A stretch of 64,000 bases of DNA from Corynebacterium freiburgense (GCF_030408815.1 NZ_CP047355.1:2884329-2948328), one strand, 5' to 3'; counted from the stretch's first letter, positions 45,936 to 55,981 are shown. Numbers and translations: made by a program. Notes: generated from the letters alone by a model not told the origin.

Positions 45936-46253
45936 CTAGATATTCATTAAGAGCATGTACAGCGAGGTGCCTGTAAGGATCGAAAGAACGGCAGATTTAC
46001 GCCAAATATGAAGAGCCAAGGTGATAGCAACAGAAAATAGATAGGCCCAAGAAAAACTTGGCGCGGTGTAAACCACCAAAATGAGCATAACGCCCACAGG
46101 CATTGTCTGACTTAGGAGATTTAAAAAACTGCTACCTCGAAGCGTAGATACGATCCTAAATGGCAGCCAGCGAAGTAAGACAGTCACTGTACCAATGGAC
46201 AATAGAATTGACACGGTATATCCGAGTGAGATTCCTTCTGGTAGCCCAAACAC
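45936..46253 (-). CDS. azlD: Branched-chain amino acid exporter small subunit
   Basis: 105 residues with four hydrophobic segments, AzlD type. The GTG start at 46253 has GGAGG five bases upstream and shares its G with the TAG stop of azlC; the long frame extending to 46532 runs inside azlC and is only partly real. LRWLPFRIVSTLRGSSFLN and LSQTMPVGVMLILVVYT are typical AzlD positions. Partner of AzlC in an LIV-E/BrnFE-type exporter. Confidence 0.9.
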   Translation of the reverse strand: MFGLPEGISLGYTVSILLSIGTVTVLLRWLPFRIVSTLRGSSFLNLLSQTMPVGVMLILVVYTAPSFSWAYLFSVAITLALHIWRKSAVLSILTGTSLYMLLMNI

Positions 46254-46912
46254 TAGTACCTCCAAGTAAGCACTGCATCTAAACGAGGAATTCGGTACCT
46301 CAGTACAAGCACAGAAAAATAGACGCAAAAAGCTAGCGCCATATTTCCTACCAAACATGACGCAAACGCGGTGACAACCAACGACCAATCTTTGCTGGCC
46401 CGAAAACCTTCGTAGGCAAGTACCACAAACAATGCTGTCAACGCGAATTCTGCACCGGTAAACGATGGCAGCAGCGAACCAGTTATAGCACCAATAATTC
46501 CAGACACGACCCAAATAGCTTGACATATCCACTGAATGTGTAGGAGATATCTGGGGTCAGGATTTTCCTTTCCTGCGGTTAATGCATAGGCCTCGTCCGT
46601 AAGCGCATACGTAGAGTACAACAAGCCTAATCGTGACGTAATAACCGAGCGGGGAAATGTTAGTCCATAAAAGATATGGCGGAAATTGACCAACAGTCCA
46701 GTAAAGCTAGCAGAAACAATTCCTACGCCACTTGTTATCAAGCTTACGGCAAGAAATTCCATACTCCCTGCATAGATAAGGATGGAGAAAATTGGTGCCC
46801 ACCACCAAGCAAACCCCGCACCTGTGATTAGCAAACCAAACGCTAAACCAAGCGGCATTAATCCCACCGCAACTGGCCAAGAATCACGTAAAGCCTGTTT
46901 CACGTGAAACAC
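46253..46912 (-). CDS. azlC: Branched-chain amino acid exporter large subunit
   Basis: 219 residues with about seven helices. AzlC/BrnF signature: AVGLMPLGLAFGLLITGAGF, IYAGSMEFLAVSLI, LLVNFRHIFYGLTFPR and TDEAYALTAG. With AzlD it would export isoleucine, leucine, valine or methionine. The chosen GTG start at 46912 lies in parS site 9, giving MFHVKQALRDSW; it is 5 bases after the yqgE stop, and no strong Shine-Dalgarno sequence is seen. Probably translated by coupling to yqgE. Confidence 0.93.
   Translation of the reverse strand: MFHVKQALRDSWPVAVGLMPLGLAFGLLITGAGFAWWWAPIFSILIYAGSMEFLAVSLITSGVGIVSASFTGLLVNFRHIFYGLTFPRSVITSRLGLLYSTYALTDEAYALTAGKENPDPRYLLHIQWICQAIWVVSGIIGAITGSLLPSFTGAEFALTALFVVLAYEGFRASKDWSLVVTAFASCLVGNMALAFCVYFSVLVLRYRIPRLDAVLTWRY
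46896..46911. other. parS site 9, at the start of azlC
   Basis: Perfect TGTTTCACGTGAAACA, read on the minus strand as FHVK after the GTG start. Confidence 0.95.
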
Positions 46913-46917
46913 AATGA

Positions 46918-47523
46918 TCAGTTATCCATCATGTCGATGGGAAACGTCGAAAACAAGGGGAGAGGGAAGTTCTGACGACGCATTACATCACCCCAAACAT
47001 CAGTACTTCCCGCAGCAATAACGTCTGAAGGTAGGGCTGGTGCAACAAACCAGTCTCCTCTATTGATTTCTTGATCCAATTGACCAGGAGCCCATTCGGC
47101 GAAACCTGCAAATAAACGCATACCATCGAGGTATTCTGCAATTTCATTGGGATCAGCCCGCAAGTCGACGTGCACTATGCGATTCGCCAGCTTCTTAAAC
47201 ACTTCATGAGCGTTTTCATCAACGCCGAGTTTTGTAACGCCAACACCAACGACACTTTCTTGATGAAGCGGCCCGCCTAGGTACAACGCCTGTGGTTTAG
47301 CTACACAAGGCAACCATTCTGGCATTACATTTGCAACTGCTACATCCAAACGAGAAGTGAGATTAACCCCAAAAGTCATGTACTGGCTGTGCTCGACAAT
47401 AAGAACAACGCTTCGCGCAAAATCATCAGAGTACATACCAGGAGCCGCAACAAGCAGCATCCCAGGCTTTGGAGTATTTCGTTCTAATGCTAGGAAAAGT
47501 CGATCAGCAAAATAATCTTCCAT
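46918..47523 (-). CDS. YqgE/AlgH family protein (UPF0301)
   Basis: 201 residues, of a widely conserved family without firm function. The sequence has PKPGMLLVAAPGMYSDDFARSVVLIVEH (two pieces), GVNLTSRLDV, LYLGGPLHQESVVGVG and FAGFAEWAPGQLDQEINRGDWFV, all typical. AAGGAGG lies four bases before the ATG, one of the strongest ribosome sites of the window. Followed by azlC after 5 bases, so azlCD and yqgE form one operon here. Confidence 0.94.
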   Translation of the reverse strand: MEDYFADRLFLALERNTPKPGMLLVAAPGMYSDDFARSVVLIVEHSQYMTFGVNLTSRLDVAVANVMPEWLPCVAKPQALYLGGPLHQESVVGVGVTKLGVDENAHEVFKKLANRIVHVDLRADPNEIAEYLDGMRLFAGFAEWAPGQLDQEINRGDWFVAPALPSDVIAAGSTDVWGDVMRRQNFPLPLFSTFPIDMMDN

Positions 47524-47569
47524 GACACCTCCTTAAGGTTTTTAAAAACTAACCATTAATCCTGCCATA

Positions 47570-48982
47570 TTACTTCTGTTCGGCCCACCATGCCTTAAGT
47601 TTCAAGATTGCTTCTTCACGCTCTAAAGGTCCCTGTTCTAAGCGCAGTTCTTTAAGGAAAGCCCACGCGCGACCCACATCCGGTCCTGGTTGCAATCCCA
47701 AAAGATCCATGATTTCATTACCGTTCAAATCTGGGCGTACTTTTTCCAGATCTTCTTTTGCGGCTAGAACCTGAATTCGCTCCTCTAAGTGGTCGCATGT
47801 ACGCTGCAGTCGTTGTGCTTTCCGCTGATTACGGGTCGTGCAATCCGCACGAACAAGCTTCAAAAGGCGTGGCAGGAGAGGACCAGCGTCATTGACATAC
47901 CGTCTGACTGCGGAATCAGTCCACCGCCCTTCTCCAAATCCATGGAAACGCATATGCAAATATACAAGTTGGCTAACGTCATGAACTACACTTTTCGAAT
48001 ATTTTAAAGTTCGCATACGCTTTCTAACGAGCTTTGCACCAACTACTTCATGATGATGGAAGGTTACCCCTCCATTTGGTTTAAAAGCCCTTGTAGCGGG
48101 TTTACCACAATCATGTAAAAACGCAGCCCACCGTAAAACAAGGTCCGGTTCTTCCTCTTGCTCAATCGCTTGACGCAAGACTTGCATCGAATGCGCATAG
48201 ACGTCCTTGTGCTGCATATGTTCATCTTGAGTGAGTTTCATACCTGGAATCTCGGGGAACACATGGTCTGCAATTCCACTATTAACCATCAGATTGATGC
48301 CAGCCCATGGTGCCCGGCCTAGCATGAGTTTATCCAGCTCAGCCCGTACACGCTCTACTGTAATACGGGAAATCTGCGGAGACATTTCTACCAAAGCCTC
48401 TTGAACGCGATCTGCCACACTAAAACCGAGTTGAGAAACAAATCGTGCCGCACGCAACATTCTTAATGGATCATCATTAAATGAGATCTCTGGGGTTGAC
48501 GGCGTATCAATGCGTTTCGATTTCAAGTCCGCGTAACCGCCTGTGGGGTCGTGGAACGTTAAGCCGCCATCTGGATGTAGTTCCACTGCCATCGCATTTA
48601 CTTTGAAATCGCGTCGGATAAGGTCACCTTCTAAAGTGTCGCCAAAGGTCACTTCGGGGTTTCGTGATTCTCCGTCGTAAACATCTGAGCGGAAGGTTGT
48701 AACTTCAATTTGGTGACCATTTTTTTCCGCTGACAATGTGCCATACTCAATGCCTGTATCCCAGACAGTATCAGCATAGGAATCCAGTATCTCTCGCACC
48801 ACGTCCGGGCGTGCATCAGTGGTGAAATCAAGGTCATGACCAAGTTCACCTAAAAGGGCATCCCGGACGGACCCGCCTACTAAAAAGACACTATGACCAC
48901 GCTCTGCGAATGCTTGAGCGAGCGGCGTTAATACTTCTTGGACGGCTTCGAGTTCTTTGAGCTGGTTTTCCTCTATTGTCAC
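47570..48982 (-). CDS. cca: CCA tRNA nucleotidyltransferase
   Basis: Adds CCA to tRNA 3' ends. 470 residues from the GTG at 48982, which lies 7 bases after TAGACT (leaderless); the frame extending to 49057 would overlap the divergent Nudix promoter. The nucleotidyltransferase head has [28 protein letters not shown] (two pieces; metal-binding DLDFTT), [13 protein letters not shown] and [18 protein letters not shown]. An HD domain follows ([15 protein letters not shown] and [16 protein letters not shown]), then a basic C-terminal tail. Same location as mycobacterial pcnA/cca beside the Nudix-DUF6049-murJ block. Confidence 0.95.
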   Translation of the reverse strand: MTIEENQLKELEAVQEVLTPLAQAFAERGHSVFLVGGSVRDALLGELGHDLDFTTDARPDVVREILDSYADTVWDTGIEYGTLSAEKNGHQIEVTTFRSDVYDGESRNPEVTFGDTLEGDLIRRDFKVNAMAVELHPDGGLTFHDPTGGYADLKSKRIDTPSTPEISFNDDPLRMLRAARFVSQLGFSVADRVQEALVEMSPQISRITVERVRAELDKLMLGRAPWAGINLMVNSGIADHVFPEIPGMKLTQDEHMQHKDVYAHSMQVLRQAIEQEEEPDLVLRWAAFLHDCGKPATRAFKPNGGVTFHHHEVVGAKLVRKRMRTLKYSKSVVHDVSQLVYLHMRFHGFGEGRWTDSAVRRYVNDAGPLLPRLLKLVRADCTTRNQRKAQRLQRTCDHLEERIQVLAAKEDLEKVRPDLNGNEIMDLLGLQPGPDVGRAWAFLKELRLEQGPLEREEAILKLKAWWAEQK

Positions 48983-49021
48983 GCAGATGAGTCTACTCGG
49001 TGGTTTGATACCATCAGGAGG

Positions 49022-49654
49022 ATGAACGAGAAGGAACGTCAACAAGATGGTGCTCATCGTAAGCGCCGTCGCCGCCGGAAGCGTCCGGCACAGTCACGAC
49101 GTCGTTCTCCCCAAGGTAAGGCACAAAAGCCTCGCCGCCAGTCCACACGCATGCGAACCAGCAATGAAACCTCTGCTGGCGGATTAGTCGTCTCAGGTTT
49201 AGCTGAGGCTGTACAAAAAGATGGGACGGTAGATCTCAGCCGAATCTATGTTGCTCTTATTGGGCGCCTCGACCGTCGTGGACGGCTATTGTGGTCCATG
49301 CCTAAAGGACATGTTGAACAAGGCGAAAACCGTGCCACAACTGCAGAACGTGAAGTTTGGGAAGAAACAGGAGTTCACGGACAGGTTTTTGCAGATCTTG
49401 GCGTGATTGATTATTGGTTTGTTTCTGATGGTATGCGCATTCATAAGACCGTCCATCACCATTTGCTTCGTTATTTGGATGGCGACCTCAATGACGAGGA
49501 TCCGGAAGTTACAGAAGTTTCCTGGATTCCTGTGAGTGAACTTATTGAACGCCTGGCCTACGCGGATGAGCGAAAACTAGCACGTAAGGCACATGATCTA
49601 TTGCCTGATCTCGCTCGAAAAGAGCATATGGAGGGAAGGGCGACGCCACAGTGA
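49022..49654 (+). CDS. Nudix hydrolase of the murJ locus (MutT4 position)
   Basis: 210 residues. A very basic N-terminal tail ([17 protein letters not shown]) precedes the Nudix domain. The Nudix box is [20 protein letters not shown] followed by [14 protein letters not shown] resembles the diadenosine-polyphosphate or MutT4 type, and the location is that of Rv3908 (mutT4). The ATG at 49022 directly follows AGGAGG (too close for normal use) and lies 7 bases after TACCAT, so it is probably leaderless. GTGA overlap with the DUF6049 gene. The basic tail might bind nucleic acid; this is inference. Confidence 0.9.
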   Translation: MNEKERQQDGAHRKRRRRRKRPAQSRRRSPQGKAQKPRRQSTRMRTSNETSAGGLVVSGLAEAVQKDGTVDLSRIYVALIGRLDRRGRLLWSMPKGHVEQGENRATTAEREVWEETGVHGQVFADLGVIDYWFVSDGMRIHKTVHHHLLRYLDGDLNDEDPEVTEVSWIPVSELIERLAYADERKLARKAHDLLPDLARKEHMEGRATPQ

Positions 49655-52050
49655 GGTGTTGGATTCCGCTTGCCATAGCACCGCTTTTGCTTGTTCCCAC
49701 CGCTGATGCAATTCCGGTACCCACACGCCCTGATGACCCTCTCGTGGTTAGTCAATGGACTGCGCCAAAGGTGCGCGCAAAAGACGCTCAAGCTAGCGTC
49801 CGAATCGATATAAACGAAGCATTCACCGTTGATAAAAATGTTCGAATTAAAGCAGCGATTCAAAGTAATGAAACGCAAAAAGTAACTGATTTATCCGTTC
49901 GAATTCAGCGAGCCGGACAAGTACATAATGTCGCTGATGCCAAACAAATTCTGTCCGAGCAGGAATCTAATTTCAATATTCATGCCGGTGATTTTCGTAG
50001 TCTCGGGTGGGATTTAGATCCTGGTGAAACAAAGGATGCATCTTGGTCGCTGTCTCTTGAGTCATTGGGTATTACAGAACCCGGAATATATCCGCTATTA
50101 GTGAACCTTAATGGACAAATAGGTGGCGAAATGGAGTCATATCTGCATTCCAGCCGCGTATTATTGCATGTTCCAGGGGAGGAAAAACCCGCAGATCCAG
50201 TAGGGTTTACCATGTTGTGGCCACTGAGTGCAGATACCGGTTTGGTTGCAGGAGAGACTGGAGAAGCACCTGGAACTTCGCCGCTTATTCTCCAAGATGA
50301 ACGCCTTGCTGGCGAGCTCATTGATGGCGGCAGGTTAGACCAATTAGTAGATGATGCACTTGCAGCTACATCGGATCCGAACAATCGCGGACTACGGGAT
50401 GCAATGTGCTTGGCTATTGATCCAGAGCTCCTTGATGTTGTTGAACGCATGAGCCGTGGTTATTCGGTTGGTTCGCAGCGGCCCAGTCCAGTTTCTCAAA
50501 AGAAACGACTCCGGGATAGTTGGGGATCAGCCAATAATATGGAGTTGACTCCGGGAACAGGCCAATTAGTTGCGGGAGAGTGGATCGCTAAGGTTAGGCT
50601 ACTGGCCGAAGGCGGGTGCACGGTCTCATTGCCTTGGTCAGATACGGATGTTGACGCAGTCTCGCGGACAGGCAATGAATGGCTCATGCGGGAGGCAATT
50701 GCTCGTGGACCGAAGGTTATTGAACGAATCTTAGGGGTTCGCCCGGAACAAAATATTGTTATTCCTGGGTCTGGATATGTCCAGCACCTTGGTCCACTTG
50801 TATATGCGACTTCACAAGATCCTGCCACCGAATGGGAAAAACAAACCCCACCGGAGCAGCAGGGGATGGGCCCAGAACCTTCACTCAATAATCCCCAGAT
50901 GCCTAATAGGCTTGCCCATGCCCGACCATCCGGATCTTTGGTTCAGGTACTGGTTGCGGATAATGCACTACCACCCGGAACCCCAGGTGTACATGCAATT
51001 CCATACCAGGCATCACTTGCGGAAACCTTATCAGAGGTAGGAGATAAACCACTGACCTTGGGTTTTAGCAATGAGGCTCGGCGTTATAACCACTATGCGG
51101 ACGGTGAACATGCGCGAACATTGGTGGCCGCGACGTCGTTACGCTTGGCCCTTATGGAGGGTAAACCTGTGCTCGCGGTACCACCCTCAACTATTGCATC
51201 GCCAACAGCTGGCGCCTCGCTTCTCGACGCCGCCGCAACCGCAATGAAGGAAGGTTTGGCGAAACCGCAAACACTGCGAAAATACATTGAGGAAGTGGAC
51301 CCAGGGGAGGGGAATGGAGTGCCATTTTCAGACCCTGGAGCACCTAGCGATACCGAAGTCCTACGCGCAACGCAGCAAGCGAACTATATTGATGATCTCA
51401 CAGGCCTAATGGTCAATGACCCCATGATCGCAATGAGCCGATATGACTTTACGACGCCCCTGCGACGCGATATTCTACGCGCGCTTAGCGCCGCAAGTCG
51501 AAGGGATCGCGAAAACTATCTTGCAGTCACCAGCAGGGCAGATCAGACGCTCAATGGAAACCGAGATATGCTGCAGCAACTGCGCGCATCGGTATCGCTA
51601 TTGCCACCAGGAAATGTATACACCCGAATCTCCGAATCATCCCCCCTTCTTATTGTTGCCCGCAATGGCTTACCACTTCCAGTAGTAGCTAATATTCGCT
51701 ATACCGGCGATGGCATTATCCACACCCCAGAATCTTTGCGAATCCCTGCCAAAGGATCAATTACAACGCAAATGACCGCCGATCTGGAATCTCAACGAGA
51801 TCGCGCTGACCTCACCGTGTGGCTGGCCTCACCAGATAGTGCGGCAATTAGCGACCCCGTAGAAATCAGTGTGCAAACACGATCTGGATTCGCCAGTATC
51901 AGTGGACTACTCGCCGCCGCCATTCTAGGCGTAGCACTGGCAGCAAGAATCATTCGAAGCAACCGACGAAAACAAAATCGCAAACGTGCTCCCCAAAAAC
52001 GGGTGCATTCTAGCGCTCGAACCCAAGTACGCGCGCCGCGTAAAGAATAA
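49651..52050 (+). CDS. DUF6049 family secreted, membrane-anchored protein
   Basis: 799 residues. Signal peptide at the N-terminus ([20 protein letters not shown]), a large extracytoplasmic part, and a C-terminal helix ([19 protein letters not shown]) followed by a basic cytoplasmic end. It occupies the Rv3909 position between the Nudix gene and murJ, an arrangement conserved in mycolic-acid bacteria, so a role in envelope assembly with MurJ is likely but unproven. The N-terminal 150 residues look like beta-sandwich domains ([20 protein letters not shown]). Start GTG overlaps the Nudix stop. No enzymatic motif seen. Confidence 0.88.
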   Translation: MRCWIPLAIAPLLLVPTADAIPVPTRPDDPLVVSQWTAPKVRAKDAQASVRIDINEAFTVDKNVRIKAAIQSNETQKVTDLSVRIQRAGQVHNVADAKQILSEQESNFNIHAGDFRSLGWDLDPGETKDASWSLSLESLGITEPGIYPLLVNLNGQIGGEMESYLHSSRVLLHVPGEEKPADPVGFTMLWPLSADTGLVAGETGEAPGTSPLILQDERLAGELIDGGRLDQLVDDALAATSDPNNRGLRDAMCLAIDPELLDVVERMSRGYSVGSQRPSPVSQKKRLRDSWGSANNMELTPGTGQLVAGEWIAKVRLLAEGGCTVSLPWSDTDVDAVSRTGNEWLMREAIARGPKVIERILGVRPEQNIVIPGSGYVQHLGPLVYATSQDPATEWEKQTPPEQQGMGPEPSLNNPQMPNRLAHARPSGSLVQVLVADNALPPGTPGVHAIPYQASLAETLSEVGDKPLTLGFSNEARRYNHYADGEHARTLVAATSLRLALMEGKPVLAVPPSTIASPTAGASLLDAAATAMKEGLAKPQTLRKYIEEVDPGEGNGVPFSDPGAPSDTEVLRATQQANYIDDLTGLMVNDPMIAMSRYDFTTPLRRDILRALSAASRRDRENYLAVTSRADQTLNGNRDMLQQLRASVSLLPPGNVYTRISESSPLLIVARNGLPLPVVANIRYTGDGIIHTPESLRIPAKGSITTQMTADLESQRDRADLTVWLASPDSAAISDPVEISVQTRSGFASISGLLAAAILGVALAARIIRSNRRKQNRKRAPQKRVHSSARTQVRAPRKE

Positions 52051-52087
52051 ATGTGCAACTCTGACGGCAATCACTCACAATGGTGGA

Positions 52088-54559
52088 GTGAACCAGAACC
52101 AATCCTGGCAACGTAGCCGCATTATCACTCCCGCGCCACCAGCGCCCGTGATTAAGCCGAAGCCACAGGTCATCGAAGCGATCGACGAAGTCGAACAAAG
52201 CTCAGATGGCGACGTGGTGCGCTCTACAGGGTCGATGGCCATTGCCACACTGTTTAGCCGAATTACCGGCTTTTTAAGGACAGTAGCCATTGGCTCAACA
52301 CTGGGCACTGCAGTTGCATCCGCTTTTAATGCGGCAAACACCTTACCGAACCTAATCACTGAAATCGTGCTCGGTGCGGTATTAACCTCACTTGTAGTTC
52401 CGGTACTCGTTCGGGCTGAGAAAGAAGACGAAGATAAAGGTGCTGCGTTTATTCGGCGCCTCTTTACACTTTCACTCACGCTTTTATTAAGCGTCACAGT
52501 AATTTCCCTAGCCACGGCGCCATGGATTACTCGATTGCAACTTAGCTCTGATGGGCAAGTGAACCTAAGCCAAGCAACTGCAATAGCGTTTTTAGTGCTA
52601 CCACAGATTTTGTTTTATGGAATGTTTTCGCTATTTACTGCGGTGCTTAATACCAAAGGCGTGTTCCGTCCGGGCGCATGGGCTCCGGTCATCAATAACA
52701 TAATCTGCCTTGCCGTATTGGGAACATACTGGTTACTGCCTGGAAAACTCGACCCCAATGATCCAGTAAGTATTGCTGATCCCCATATTTTGCTTTTGGG
52801 CATAGGCACAACACTTGGTGTCGTTGTGCAGGCACTCATTATGCTGCCTTCACTACGCAGAGAAGGCATTAGCCTAAAACCACTCTGGGGAATCGATGAC
52901 CGGCTCAAACAATTCGGCGGTATGGCGCTGGCCATTGTAGTCTATGTTGCAATTTCACAAGCTGGACTAGTGATTGCTACTCGCATTGCCTCCCAAAGCG
53001 ATGCCAGCGCCATTACCATTTACCAATCTGCCTGGCTGCTTCTTCAAGTTCCATACGGTGTTATTGGCGTGACACTACTAACGGCAATCATGCCAAGGCT
53101 AAGCCGCAATGCCGCAGACGGCGATAATGAAGCGGTTGTTCATGACCTTAAGGTCGCCACCAAACTCACCATGATGGCACTTTTGCCCATCATTGTTTTC
53201 TTTACCGCCTTTGGCCGCCAAATCGCATACGCGCTTTTCGCCTATGGGGAATTTGATTCCCGCTCCGCAGATTTACTTGGTTCCACACTTAGCTACTCTG
53301 CTTTTACACTTATTCCATATGCCCTGGTACTCCTGCATCTACGCGTGTTTTATGCCCGCGAGGAAGCTTGGACTCCTACCTTTATTATCGCTGGCATTAC
53401 CGGCACTAAAGTTGTATTGAGCTACTTGGCAATCTATATGGCTTCCACCCCCAGCCATGTTGTGATTCTTCTGGGAGCGGCCAACGGTTGTGGATTTATT
53501 TCCGGCGCGGTCATTGGCGGTTTCCTGCTTCGCCGCAAATTAGGGCCTTTGGGTACTCGAGACCTTCTTCGAACCTGCGTATGGACCATTGGTTCCGCAC
53601 TGATTGGTATTATCTTCGCTTGGCTCATTGATTTTGGATTGGCCGCAATCACCTCCGAAACCAACTATTGGTTTATGTTACGAGTCGCCCTAAGCGGCAT
53701 TGTATTCCTTATTGGCACCGGCCTGGTGCTTTCCCGTTCAGGACTAGACGAGTTAAGTTCCCTCGGCGCTATTGTGAACCGAATTCCAGGACTCCGCACA
53801 ACATCCGTAGAAGCTACTCAGCTGCTTACACTCGACTCTTTAAGCGCCACACCTGGCCCTATGTCCGGTGGTGCAGTACACGGTCCAAGATTGATGGCTG
53901 GCGCCCTCATTATGGACGGAAGATTCCGACTATTGGCATCCCATGGGCACGTAGATGGCGCGAAATTCTGGCACGCTCGCGAGCAAGCAACCGAAAAAGA
54001 AGTTGCACTGGTTTTCGTCGATGATCCCACCCATGAGATTGCAAAACGAACTGTCGAATTAGGCAATCAAAAACTCAAAGGCGTTGCACCTATTTCGGAG
54101 GTATTCACCGACCACTGGGGAAGTGTCGTTGTTGCTGAGTGGACACCAGGAGTAAGTTGGACCAGCATTCAGGAGGCAAGCCCACGCGCAGCCGCCCATG
54201 CACTGCAAGCATTAGCGACGTCGCAACGCCCCCTCGGAATAGACAGCCCTCAGCGCCTACGAATCACCAGTGAAGGCAAAGCTGTACTGGCATTCCCAGC
54301 CATCATCTCAAATCATCCAGACCGACTTGATGATGCATTACATGCCGTAGTGGAAACCGACAAGACCGTACACCAATTACTAGAACTCACCGAAGACTAC
54401 GCAAAGATCCATCCCGTAGCTGAAGTAACACCAGAACCTGAAAACCAGGCTGGATTCGGCGACGGCTACTCGCGCGTCATGACAATCGTAATTGCCGTAG
54501 TTACCGTCCTCGTTGTATCAATCGCCGCCGTATCCACCATGGTCTTGTTTGGCCCATAA
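52088..54559 (+). CDS. murJ: Lipid II flippase MurJ with C-terminal pseudokinase-like domain
   Basis: 823 residues from the GTG at 52088; an earlier in-frame GTG (51986) lies inside the DUF6049 gene. Residues about 55-560 are the 14-helix MviN/MurJ core: MAIATLFSRITGFLRTVAIG, FNAANTLPNLITEIVLGAVL, RAEKEDEDKGAAFIRRLF and LLQVPYGVIGVTLLTAIMPRLSR. A cytoplasmic domain follows, with MDGRFRLLASHGHVDGAKFWHAREQATEK and VALVFVDD resembling a kinase N-lobe without catalytic residues, as in mycobacterial MviN, where it is a PknB-phosphorylated regulator. A final helix (VMTIVIAVVTVLVVSIAAV) anchors the tail. Moves lipid II outward for peptidoglycan synthesis. Confidence 0.94.
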   Translation: MNQNQSWQRSRIITPAPPAPVIKPKPQVIEAIDEVEQSSDGDVVRSTGSMAIATLFSRITGFLRTVAIGSTLGTAVASAFNAANTLPNLITEIVLGAVLTSLVVPVLVRAEKEDEDKGAAFIRRLFTLSLTLLLSVTVISLATAPWITRLQLSSDGQVNLSQATAIAFLVLPQILFYGMFSLFTAVLNTKGVFRPGAWAPVINNIICLAVLGTYWLLPGKLDPNDPVSIADPHILLLGIGTTLGVVVQALIMLPSLRREGISLKPLWGIDDRLKQFGGMALAIVVYVAISQAGLVIATRIASQSDASAITIYQSAWLLLQVPYGVIGVTLLTAIMPRLSRNAADGDNEAVVHDLKVATKLTMMALLPIIVFFTAFGRQIAYALFAYGEFDSRSADLLGSTLSYSAFTLIPYALVLLHLRVFYAREEAWTPTFIIAGITGTKVVLSYLAIYMASTPSHVVILLGAANGCGFISGAVIGGFLLRRKLGPLGTRDLLRTCVWTIGSALIGIIFAWLIDFGLAAITSETNYWFMLRVALSGIVFLIGTGLVLSRSGLDELSSLGAIVNRIPGLRTTSVEATQLLTLDSLSATPGPMSGGAVHGPRLMAGALIMDGRFRLLASHGHVDGAKFWHAREQATEKEVALVFVDDPTHEIAKRTVELGNQKLKGVAPISEVFTDHWGSVVVAEWTPGVSWTSIQEASPRAAAHALQALATSQRPLGIDSPQRLRITSEGKAVLAFPAIISNHPDRLDDALHAVVETDKTVHQLLELTEDYAKIHPVAEVTPEPENQAGFGDGYSRVMTIVIAVVTVLVVSIAAVSTMVLFGP

Positions 54560-54594
54560 ACAACACAACTTGACTCCTTTTTCTTGAGGCCCGC

Positions 54595-54610
54595 CCCACA
54601 TTTATGTGGG
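54595..54610 (+). terminator. Weak hairpin after murJ
   Basis: CCCACAT and ATGTGGG separated by two bases (54595-54610), followed by TTAGGTTTTA. Short stem and interrupted T run; possible murJ terminator. Confidence 0.45.
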
Positions 54611-54754
54611 TTAGGTTTTAAGGCTGGTGGTTTCTTGGGGCTGGTGGTTTGGTTGTGTGCGTCTGGTGACCTGGGATTTGGTTAGGGTTGGGTGGGCTCT
54701 CGTCGGGAGGTGCTTGGTCTTTTTGGGTGCTGGTTGGGTGCCGGTTGGGCGTGT

Positions 54755-54800
54755 TGTCACAGATTCCATTTTTTCGGCGGATTTTATGGAATCTGCGACA
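54755..54800. repeat. 46-bp palindromic repeat, copy 1
   Basis: TGTCACAGATTCCAT and ATGGAATCTGCGACA are complementary in 14 of 15 positions around a T-rich 16-base centre. Confidence 0.9.
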
Positions 54801-54816
54801 CGATAGGTAGGGAACC

Positions 54817-54862
54817 TGTCACGAATTCCATTTTTTTCGCTGTTTTTATGGAATCTGCGACA
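54817..54862. repeat. 46-bp palindromic repeat, copy 2
   Basis: TGTCACGAATTCCAT with ATGGAATCTGCGACA, same length and centre type as copy 1, 16 bases further on. Confidence 0.9.
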
Positions 54863-54898
54863 AACCCCAGGTCAACGATTGTGTGCAATGTTGCTTGC

Positions 54899-54944
54899 TG
54901 TCACAAATTCCATTTTTTCAGGCGATTTTATGGAATCTACGACA
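54899..54944. repeat. 46-bp palindromic repeat, copy 3
   Basis: TGTCACAAATTCCAT with ATGGAATCTACGACA, same length, 36 bases after copy 2. All three are in the same orientation. Confidence 0.9.
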
Positions 54945-55402
54945 GTGGGGATGAAAACATCACTAGTTTGATAGGGTGAGCCTATCAAACACCCCGGAAA
55001 CCAGCCAGTACCCCAGGAAGCTAGCTCCAAACCCAGGCAAAGCGCTGCACACCCCGAAAACCAGCTCAAACCACCGGGAAGCCCTGGATTTTCAGCCCAC
55101 CTGCCCCGAAAATCAGGCAGATTTCACATCACCCACAACCCACCACAACATTTCCCCAGCTCACACCCTCAAACCAGGAACCCACAACACAAATCTGCCT
55201 TCTCCATCCCTGTACCAAACCTTCGCAGGTCTTTTCACACCCCCACACCCCCCAAAAGTAGTAGCAATCTAGCTTCTTTGTCACTGTTCATGGAATTTAG
55301 CCTGTTTTTCTCCAATAATGGAAATACCAGCTCGGGAGGAATAGCTGGGGCTTAACTTTTTTAAAACAACAAATCGGGATCTATCGGGCTCTTGGGGGGA
55401 CG

Positions 55403-55918
55403 ATGCAATTAAACGAGGCTTCGCTTATTCAGCTCTACCTTGACGGGGATCAAAAGGCATTTAACAAACTCATTCAGGGGCATATGACCAAACTTCTCTA
55501 TGTTGCTCGCAGATATGCGCCAAAAGGCACTGATCCGCAAGACATTCTGCAAGTCGCGCTCTGGAATGCATCCCGCAATTTGCATAAATTCCGACAAGAA
55601 TGCGCATTAAGCACATGGCTGTATCGTTTGGTTGTCAACGCTGCCTATGACTGCGCCCGCAAGCAATCACGCTTTACCTATGAGTGTCTAGAGAATATTG
55701 AAGACCAAGGAATCGAACAAAATATCGAACTATCTGTCGAGCTTTCCATTGCCTTACAAGCGCTAAGCCAGGAACAACGCGAAGCCATCATACTCGTCGA
55801 TGTAATAGGAACCACTATTGAGGGAGTGGCACAATATCAAGGAGTGCGCCCTGGAACTGTAAAATCTCGCCGTGCGCGGGCACGAAAAGCTTTACAAAAA
55901 ATGCTTTCAGTGGAATAG
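55403..55918 (+). CDS. sigM: ECF RNA polymerase sigma factor SigM
   Basis: 171 residues with regions 2 and 4 only. Region 2: AFNKLIQGHMTKLLYVARRY, DPQDILQVALWNASRNLHKF and ALSTWLYRLVVNAAYDCARK. Region 4: ALQALSQEQREAIILVDVIG, TIEGVAQYQGVRPGTVKSRRARARKAL. The place between murJ and trxB is that of SigM (Rv3911; C. glutamicum sigM), which drives thioredoxin and other disulfide-stress genes. The anti-sigma gene rsmA found next to sigM in mycobacteria is absent here, as in C. glutamicum. ATG after GGGGGGACG. Confidence 0.92.
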   Translation: MQLNEASLIQLYLDGDQKAFNKLIQGHMTKLLYVARRYAPKGTDPQDILQVALWNASRNLHKFRQECALSTWLYRLVVNAAYDCARKQSRFTYECLENIEDQGIEQNIELSVELSIALQALSQEQREAIILVDVIGTTIEGVAQYQGVRPGTVKSRRARARKALQKMLSVE

Positions 55919-55937
55919 CCTGAGCTCCCTGAACGTT
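55912..55937 (+). promoter_or_regulatory. Candidate SigM-dependent promoter of trxBA
   Basis: GGAAT (55912-55916), a 17-base spacer and CGTT (55934-55937) fit ECF promoters of the GGAAT/CGTT type known for SigM. It begins inside the last codons of sigM and lies about 45 bases upstream of the trxB start. Confidence 0.6.
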
Positions 55938-55981
55938 AGAATCGTCATAACCAGATTTCCAGATTTTAAGGAAGAAGCACG

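Larger units (their letters stand above)
54611..55402. repeat. Strand-skewed spacer between murJ and sigM
   Basis: From about 54611 to 54750 the plus strand is dominated by G and T (GGCTGGTGGTTT, GGTTAGGGTTGGGTGGG), and from about 54976 to 55260 by C and A (CAAACCACC, ACCCACAACCC). The two halves are loosely complementary and enclose three 46-bp palindromic repeats. Two open frames here (54692-54979 and 54976-55272) are low in complexity and read through the repeats, so I do not call them genes. The sigM promoter must lie near the 3' end. Confidence 0.7.

Noticed and set aside
45936..46532. 198-codon frame as a single AzlD-like gene
   Set aside because: Its first 93 codons lie inside azlC in another frame; the true azlD starts at the GTG at 46253 with GGAGG.
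54755..54944. CRISPR-like array
   Set aside because: Only three repeats, long palindromic units, spacers of 16 and 36 bases, no cas genes.
54692..55272. Two open frames in the murJ-sigM spacer
   Set aside because: They read through the palindromic repeats (repeated FHFF-FYGI residues) or through low-complexity A/C-rich DNA.
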